64,000 nucleotides of DNA from Bedellia somnulentella (lineage: Eukaryota; Arthropoda; Insecta; Lepidoptera; Bedelliidae), in assembly GCA_963576735.1 (NCBI GenBank), contig OY755178.1, positions 8,804,001 through 8,868,000 of the forward strand, given 5' to 3'. The notes under the pieces were generated by a model. It was not told where the DNA came from and ran no database searches. It worked only from the letters and a program-made list of their open reading frames with translations. Both the position numbers and the translations under genes were made by a program. Below, one piece after another: positions 42,101-51,100 of the stretch. Numbering within the stretch: the stretch's first letter is position 1; each line of letters begins with the position of its first letter.

Positions 42101-45100
42101 ATTAAATTAAATATTGGGTATGTTAAGTCGGTTTGTGGGGATTTATCGCTATTTTTATGTTTGAATATCCATAGAAGCTGTGTAATGCCGGCTTAGAATA
42201 GCACTACCCCATTTCTTACGGTGGGTGTAAGTAAGAGGCGGCTAAGAACATTCGGGCTTATTAGGTGATCTTTGGGCGATGCGGTTGAAGACCCATCACC
42301 AAAACAAATGTTTTACATTCTTTTACCTACTCAACTTCCAAAAGTGGCTGAGGAATTTCATATTCCTAAGCTCTGGCTAATTCTTTAGGTAGTTATAGCC
42401 GTGAGTATACATGTATGTATGTAGGTATCATTAAAATGTACTCTACTCAATGAACCCTGATATTTTATTACATTGTTAGTTCAAGGTTAGTGTTGGAAAT
42501 TTGAGCTTTGAGCCTTAACTTACAGGATTTAGATGTTCAGGCTCTGAAGGCATAGTCTTATAGGCTTGCAGCCTTGAGGCTAGCAAGCTTTAAAGGCTTA
42601 AAGCTTTTAGCTTTCCAGAATATTTAAAGTTCACTCAGAGCTTATATTCTGTGCTTATTGAACTATGTGTAGTCTAAGGTCTTACTTCCTATTTTTAAAA
42701 TCTCACAGGTGGTAAAAGCTAGAAGGTAACGATTAGAACAGCAAACCTTAGATGGCTTGAACTTTGAAATATTGAGCTTTACACAACAAAGATTTTAAGC
42801 CATTAAAGCTGTATGTTAAGGCTTTGAGCCACGAAACTTTAAAGTTAAAGACTAAGATAAGGCTTAGCCTTATACATAAATATTAACTTAATAATTTAAA
42901 ATAGAATAGAATAACTCTTTATTGTACATCAAACACAAATTTACAAAAGAAATTATCATACAGTTTACAGTGAGGTACAATCGGCGGTCTTATCGCTAAA
43001 GGCGATCTCTTCCAGACAACCTTTGGAAGGTGAGATCGGTAAACTAGTTATCTGGGTAGATGCACAAAACAAGCTTACTTTAAAACTAACTTATTTAATT
43101 GAAATAATAAATAATAACATAAATATTAATTACACAAAATAATATACATATTACACACATATGAACACACATACATACATAACTACATACTTTATTTACC
43201 TTGTTTGGAGCAAAATAAGTAATTCTGCTCCAAACAAGGTAAATAAAAAACCCAGTGGGATACGCAAGCTCAATAAAATTATTTAGTAACTCACCCAGCC
43301 CCACAAATTCCACAAATATATCTCCTCTCAATCTTATGAACTGACAAATGTAGTTCCAATTGTTCTTTCTCCTGGTAAGCCATATGGCACTCGGGGCAGC
43401 AATATATCTGGGTTCCATCTGTGGCCGTTGTAATCACTACTTGTCCGGGCTTAGGCTTAGCCGGCTTTGGGGGCTTCTTCTTGTACTTCTTCTTCTTTTT
43501 TGCTGGGGTTTCTGCTGAATCTGAAAAGTGATTACAGTCTGTGTTAGTTTTAAATGCTCGGATGGGTGATTCATTTAGTTTTTGTGTAACTTGGATTTGT
43601 CGGTTCTGAGCAAATTGTAACCGAATGTTGAAGTAGATGTTTTTATTTACCTGATTTTTATATGCATGTTAGGTACAGGATATTTAAAAAAACAGGTTGC
43701 TGGTTCAATTACAGATAAGAGTATAATTTTATTCCTTATACATTCGAGATATTTGTTCCTTAACCTTGCATCTTATTTATATGTGAATTGTTATGCTAAG
43801 TGGATATTTTATAAAATCATCATTACTGTTCTTTCTTGGCAGCTATATATTTATTTCTAATTACCTTCACAATCCATATCCTTCTTGTCTTCCGTGATAG
43901 GTTGTATAGTGATCTCTATCATTGGTTGTTTGTCATCCGCAGGAACTTCGATTTCCACTTTAGGACTCGTTTTGGCAACGGGGTTTAGCTTCAAGAACTG
44001 TTGTAGCGATACCGGCAGCCATTGTGCTTGCTGGAGAAGTAATAAAGATACCGATTGTTAAAAAGCCTACACTGTTTCTGAAATTGCCTATTATGTAAGA
44101 TTGATCATTTCATTGTGGTATTTACAACTAGTGTAAACAATTTAATATCGAAATTCTCTTTTTAAGTTTTACTATACTATATTATGCTAGGTTATAAGAA
44201 AATAGAAGGTATATTATTATTCACTATTTGTAAGTAAAACATATACTTACGCTCACACATACACAATACAAGTATATGTGTGGGTGAGCCGTGATTGAAC
44301 ATGCGGTCAATATTTTGAAGATTGGTATAGAATTCTTAAATATTTGGTATATCTCTACCCTTACAAAGTGGAAGTCGGCCACTCATCTGTATTTATTAGA
44401 AACCTTTGTTTGTTTATTTATTTATCTGTTATGAATAGGCTCCGAAACCACAAAGCCGTGCCGATGCGAATGCCGAAAAATTGGAGCTGAGTAAGAAATT
44501 AAACCATATTCATTTAATAAAATTTCAACATATACTTACGGCTATATTTCCCTAGAAGGGGTAACCAGAGCTAAGGAATTATAAATTCCTCAGCTAGTTT
44601 TGGAAGTTGAGTGGGGAAAAGATGGTAAAAATAAAGGCTTTTGGTGATGGGTCTCCAACCGCATCGCCCAAAAATCCAATAAAAAGCCCCAATACCCTTA
44701 GTCGCCTCTGCCGTGTAGTGCCGGCATAGAATGTCGCTACCCCTTTCTGCCCACGGGTGTCGTAAAATTTCAAGATGTAGTGATAATAAGTAGGTCAACT
44801 TAGGTTTAAAAAATTAACACTGATGGCGTGATGTGAGCTTCGCTGTGGCTAGTACTTCGTTTAGAATAGAAAAGAATAACTCTTTATTGCACATCAAACA
44901 CAAATTTACAAAAATAATAATATGATCAAACAGTTTACAGTGAGGTACAATTGGCGGTCTTATCGCTAAAAGCGATCTCTTCCAGACAACCTTTATGTAT
45001 AGAACATAAAGAAAATTCTATATGCACGCGCTAGTATTGTTTACTCTGCTCTTAGTGGTTATTCCTCAAGTTCATGCAAAATTTCATGGCAATAGTTCAA

Positions 45101-48100
45101 ATCGTTTGGTCGGTTAGCGCGTTCAACTGGATGATATTTTTTGCGATAAAGAGGAGCTTTCGCTCGCTTTTAATATGAAAATACACATCTTTGGAATACA
45201 TAACTGAAAAATTACATTATCCTTGCAAAGCCTGAGAGGGTGACTTGGTGATAGTTTCATATAATTAATTTAAAAGAACTCACTTGCGGAGGCAGTTTGT
45301 TGAGATACTCGACCAGCTCCTGTTGTCCGGGAACAGTTTCCGGAACCGTTTCAGTCAATGTGTCTGTCCCTTGCGAACTTTCCTGGAACAATAGTATTCA
45401 CATTATCAAAACTGTGCTATGAGTATGTTCTTGGCGTGGAAATCATGTTAATAGCATGTATCAACGTAACGAAACTACTTTACCTAGAAACTTGAAATTT
45501 CATAAGTGTGCATTCAGAAGATAATTTTAGTAATTCAATCCTTATGGAGATGAATTCGTGTAAAGATCGTAAGTAACTTTTTTTATGATCTTTGTAGAGA
45601 AAAAGAACGAATTTTTTTCCCAATATTGGGAGGTCAAAATGCTATGAACTTTTGGACCTGTTTCTTGACTATTGTGTGTATGCGTGGATCCAGCCATGTG
45701 GGCAAGGTGGGCATGCCCACAACCCTAATTAACTTGCATCCTCATACTTTCGTGGTCTATTAGGGCTAAAATAAGTAGGCTGACTTGGAATTGGGATTTT
45801 AGGTAGCTATGCTCAACCTAAATTGAGGGCTGGATCCGCTCCTGTGTGAAAGTCTGCTAACGTTCTGATAAGAAAGTATTCAGATGCATGAACTAGGAAG
45901 TAGCTTATCTTGTTTCTTTTATTTTGACCAGACTTGCAAAACTAAATTGTCCTAATGGCCAATACCTTGTTTGCCTTTTTTATGTTAGTCTCAGATTGTT
46001 ATCTGTTTTACATACTTAATAAATAAATGAAATAAATAAATATCCTTCAACACATTACCCAAGCCAAATAATAATACTCACATCATCATTAGTGTTTTCA
46101 TCAAACTCCTCTTTGACAATGACATTTAGTGTCGAGTTGTCATTATTGTTATTGTTGTTGTTCATCTTGGTGTCTTCGGGGTTGGTGATCAGGATCTGTT
46201 GGTTTTGCGTTATGAATACCTGCAATCATATGGGTTATTTAAATATTTTCATATATATAGATACAGTCACTTAGAATTAAATTCCATAGCTACTTTCTGA
46301 AACTTTATGAGTAAAATAAAAAAAGTATGATGGTGATGGGTCTGCAGCCACATCGCCCAACAATCACATAAAAAGCTTGAAAACCTTAATTATTTTCTTA
46401 CAAGGTAAGAAAATAAGGTTTGTGTTATTTAAAGCTGACAATACCCAACAGATCTTTTCTTTAAATTCAAATCAGGTCTTCAGATAATCAAATGTATTGG
46501 AGGCACTGACCTCCATTATACTATATAAGTACGCTGGACTAATTATAGGCCGGGTGACAGTGAGGCGATTTGATTTTCGCCATTTTGGCGCTTACGGCAG
46601 CAGTGAAGGAACAAGGAACTAATAAAAGAGATGGGGCAGGAAGATAAAATATATCGATAAAATGTTTCTGCTTAAAGGAAAGGCTAAGTTTTATCGAAAC
46701 GAAACTTTACAGCACTATTGATTTATAATTGTTTCTAAAAACCATAGATATATTATGCTTTATGGTAAAAAAAACACTGGCCATTTTGCAGTTTACGTCA
46801 TATATAGTTCCTAGTTCCTTCATTGGGGGTGCTTCAAATTGGCACAGTAAATAGCTGTCATTTTGATACGTATAATTAGTCCAGCGTACTTATATAGTAT
46901 AATGGAGGTCAGTGATTGGAGGGCTTTTTAAGTCGTTGTCCGTTAGGGCATGGTAAGCCATGTTTTACTATATTAATTTACCAAGGTAAGCCATGCTTTG
47001 ACCAATTATTTTACCATAGTAAGCTATGATTTTACCATATTTACTCACTCTTTGTACAATATACGCCCCCAACCAAATATTTAAATTAATTAATATTTTG
47101 TGAAAGTGGACACTAGTAAAATGATGTATGTCAAATACTTACTTGATGCATCTGGTCTTTGTTGTCGTTTTGCGAAGACTGCATCAGCTGCATTTCTTGC
47201 GGTAAACTCACCACTTGGAGACCTGAAACAAATGTTATAATTTACTAACGCCCGATTTCTGAATTGAGAATTCAAGCTGAGAACGACTTAAGTATCGTTT
47301 TGTCTCATTCAGTTGTTAAGATTTCAATGCGACAGAAAGATACTTAAGTTGTTCTCAGCTGGAATACTCAATTCAGAAATCGGGCGTAAGCCTTTAAGTT
47401 GTTAATCGGTCACGGTGTGAGGGAGCGGGGTCTTCTGATACAGGTATTATTACTAGAAGGCCCCAGCCGAAACTTATATCGTAACATCTGGTTTTTTTAA
47501 TAAACATTTTTTTTTTTTATTTACTAATATGTACGGACAAATTACACAGATCAAGTAAAGCCTCAATAATTTCTTTTAGTGCGGAAGAGTTGATCAATAT
47601 TTGTAATAGTTTTTCAAAGATCATCTAGTGATTTTAGTGACAGTACAACTCAGCCATGTGTGTTTCTTAACCATATTTATTTTAGAGACTTTAGAGAGGA
47701 CATATTTGTGTAGGCTTGACTCAGGATTTGAGACATAAAAAAATCCTGCTTTGTTATTTAACCGATGTTTGGTATTTACTAAAACCTGACCTAGGTAAAA
47801 TATCGTCATCAACGTGTATACTAATTAAGGATTTAATCTCCATGAACAACAACTAAATTATTAGGATATCCATTCACATAATCATACGTAGAGATAAACT
47901 AAAAATCGAGTGTACTAAATGTGTAAATAAATGAGTGTAAATAAAACTCACCTTCAGGAATAGAATTTAATAATTGTATTCCGTTGTCATTGTTTTCCGG
48001 GTTATAGGCTAATGTGAGTACAGCGCCACCTGTTGAACAAAGATATTTCAATAGGTAATAACAAAAATCATTAGACTTAACCATGTCAATGATATATATT

Positions 48101-51100
48101 TAGAGCTAGTCTGTGAATTCTTACAAAACAAGAGTCTAGAGGGAGGGTATGAGAAGATTTATGATGTAGGGAAGCAGTAAATTTCAAAATCGTACAAAGT
48201 GGCTATTGATAATATCTGCCAACCCCAATGTTTTTACAATCTTTTCCCCACTCAACTTCCAAAAGTGGCTACGGATATTTTTATTCTGAAGCGTGATAAA
48301 AATGTTTGTAAATGCAATAAAGAGGTATTGTATACCTTGCTGAAAGCCCTGTATGGGTATTTGCATCTGGCACTTCGGTTGCTGTTGTGGCTGTAGCATG
48401 TTGGGACTCAGCACCTGGATCTGCACCATTTGTTGGGGATCACCTGCAAACACGAATATTTAGATGATTTTCCTTATTGATCTTTTAAAAAAATTTGTTC
48501 AGACATCTGCTTCTTTTATGGAAGGATTTTACTTATTGATCTTTTAAAAAAATTTGTTCAGACATCTGCTTCTTTTATGGAAGGAATGTTTCCTCTATTG
48601 AACTAATAGCAATGCAAGCGATGAATAAGCAAACTATAGCAAAAAAGATATTTCATCTTTATAGAGTTATATTGAAAAAGTTTGCTAGCGGTATTTTGCT
48701 TATTCATCGCATATTTAATGAAGAAAAATAAATATTAATGAAATTATAAGTATTGAAATTTCCTACTGTAGCAGAACTCTACATATTTCTGCAATTTATA
48801 TATATAAATCACAAGTTCTAATGCAATTTAAATCTAATCATTGTTAAAATAATAAAACATAAAAATAAAATATCGAAAGTGATGGTTTCTCAAACATATC
48901 GCCCAAACAATCATTTAAAATACTTAATACCCTAAGTCACGGCAAGTTACGACACCAGCGGGAAAGTTATTCTATTCTAAGTCAAGCAACTACCCAGCTT
49001 ATACTGTTGGAAAAGTCATATCATGCGTGTGTTATGTTGTGTAGTGTTGGCTTAGAATAGAACGAGGCGACTATGGGTATGGGGACTATTAAGTTTTTGT
49101 TTGGCGATCCGGTTGGGTACCCATCACCAAGGATACTTTTATTCCCAATCAACTTCAAAAAGAGGCTAAATAATCTACCGTGCCGTGAGTATATGTATGT
49201 ATGTATGTACTAAGATATCCCACCTGGCTTAGCTCCAGGCAACGCTATGGGCAGCGTGATGAGCTGCGGCGAGGCGGCGAGCGCGGCGCCCCCGTCCAGC
49301 GTGCGCACGTACTGCATGCCCTCTCCTACCATGCCTACCATCTGACACACACAACTTTATCTCATACTGTTCCATATTTAATTAATAGGGAATGTAGTAG
49401 AGATAACATGCACCATTTCTTGTACAATTTATCGTAAATGTAATTTACTTAATAGAGAATGCAAGAGGACTACGCTTTAAATCGACAAAGATAAAATCGT
49501 TCAAGCCTCTTCTAACCCCTATTAACATCAATTTCTGTCTCGCTCGCACGAATCGGAGATTGGATTTGGCCGAGTACAGAAGTTGATATTGGTCACATCC
49601 AACGATTGCTCCGTAATTGTCACTGGTTTCATAGACTTGTAAGCGCCATAATTTATAGTTTTCAATACTTGAGTTATAAACGTCGTTTCACTTTCGGAAC
49701 GACGAGTGCGACACGAATATATTTTACAAGCAGTTAGAAAAGGTGCGTCAGTTATCGCTGTCGGTTTGAAGAGAACGCCTCTATTAGATATAAGCTCCTT
49801 TAGAAAGATGTATAAATGGACAAATATATAGGACGATAACGGAGGACACTTTTTGTTAAACTAAAATTGAGATTAAAAAGAAATGGGCCCAAAGTGGAAA
49901 AAATCAAAGAAATTTATGCAAATACTGATGAATTTGAATTAAGCGCGAAAGGTTTAGAAAGTCGCGATCGTTAGTCTACCTACCTCAATGTTAAATAATG
50001 GCGTGAGTAAATTTATAAATGAATTATTACTGAACTAACCAACCAAAACTTTATTGAAAACCAGTATAAGTTGGGTTTGGCCTACCTGAAAACCTAAATT
50101 GAATATGTTTTATAAATAACACGATCTTAATTATGAGAACATCAACTTCCGAACTTAACCAACGATTAATAAAACCAACAAATTTAAAGAAAAATACTCA
50201 CAAAACGTGAAAGAAATTGTGAACAGACATATTTTATCGCGTATCGAAACCTGCGTTTCAAAGAGTTACCAACGTTTAACAGTTGGTGATGTAATACCGA
50301 ACCATTATTGGAGACAACTGGATAGAACCACCACGCTCTGCCTAAGTTTGGTGCAGCTGGGTTTCATGATTTGCTAACACAATGACGAACAGGTTATTAG
50401 CTAACGTGCCTTCATCTATCTATATTCCTTCAAAGAGGTTGTCAAAAGTTTTGCTTCGAAAGTTAGAGCGTAATTAACTATATCATTACCAATTATCAAC
50501 AACCAGCTTTGGATGACTTAAAACAAATATTTTTCCATCAGGCAATTTACAATCGAATATCGCAATCAAATTAAACTCACTGTCCCTTTAGGTCTTGAAA
50601 GGTAAGTACAATTTTAAGCCTATACATATATTATTGCTTAAGATCACGGGTAGCCGATGGATGTCGATAATACAGGATTGGATCTTTGGGGGAGGCCTAA
50701 GTCTAGCAGAGCACGTCCATGTGCTGATAGTGATGACGATAAATATATACTTGGTTAAGGTTGCGTGAAGCCGATGAATGACGGCAGCACAGAACCGGAT
50801 CTTTGAGGGAGGCCTATGTCCAACAGTGGACGTCTATTAACTGATTTTAATGATTACGTACATAGCTCTTCCCAATATGCTGATGCAGAAAGATGACAAA
50901 AGGGTTTCATTTATCGCCACTTGTCTAAGAACTCTAAAGATAGCTTACCTGTGCAACAGTCCCATTGGCGATCCCCTGCTGTATCTTGGTGACGGGCAGC
51001 TGGCCGGTGCTGGTGGCGACGAAGTGCGTGCCCGGCGCGCCGCCCGTCGTGAACGCGAAGTTCATGTCTTCGTCGTCTACCTCACTGCTGAACGAATGTT

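Noticed and set aside
45678..45850. Possible small hAT with GTGGATCCAGCC/GGCTGGATCCGC ends
   Set aside because: The ends pair only imperfectly and I could not find a target duplication; left out of the feature list.
49490..49760. Alternative promoter or exon in gene C intron 2
   Set aside because: Only slightly GC-rich, with no donor or acceptor that fits the phases and no known motif.
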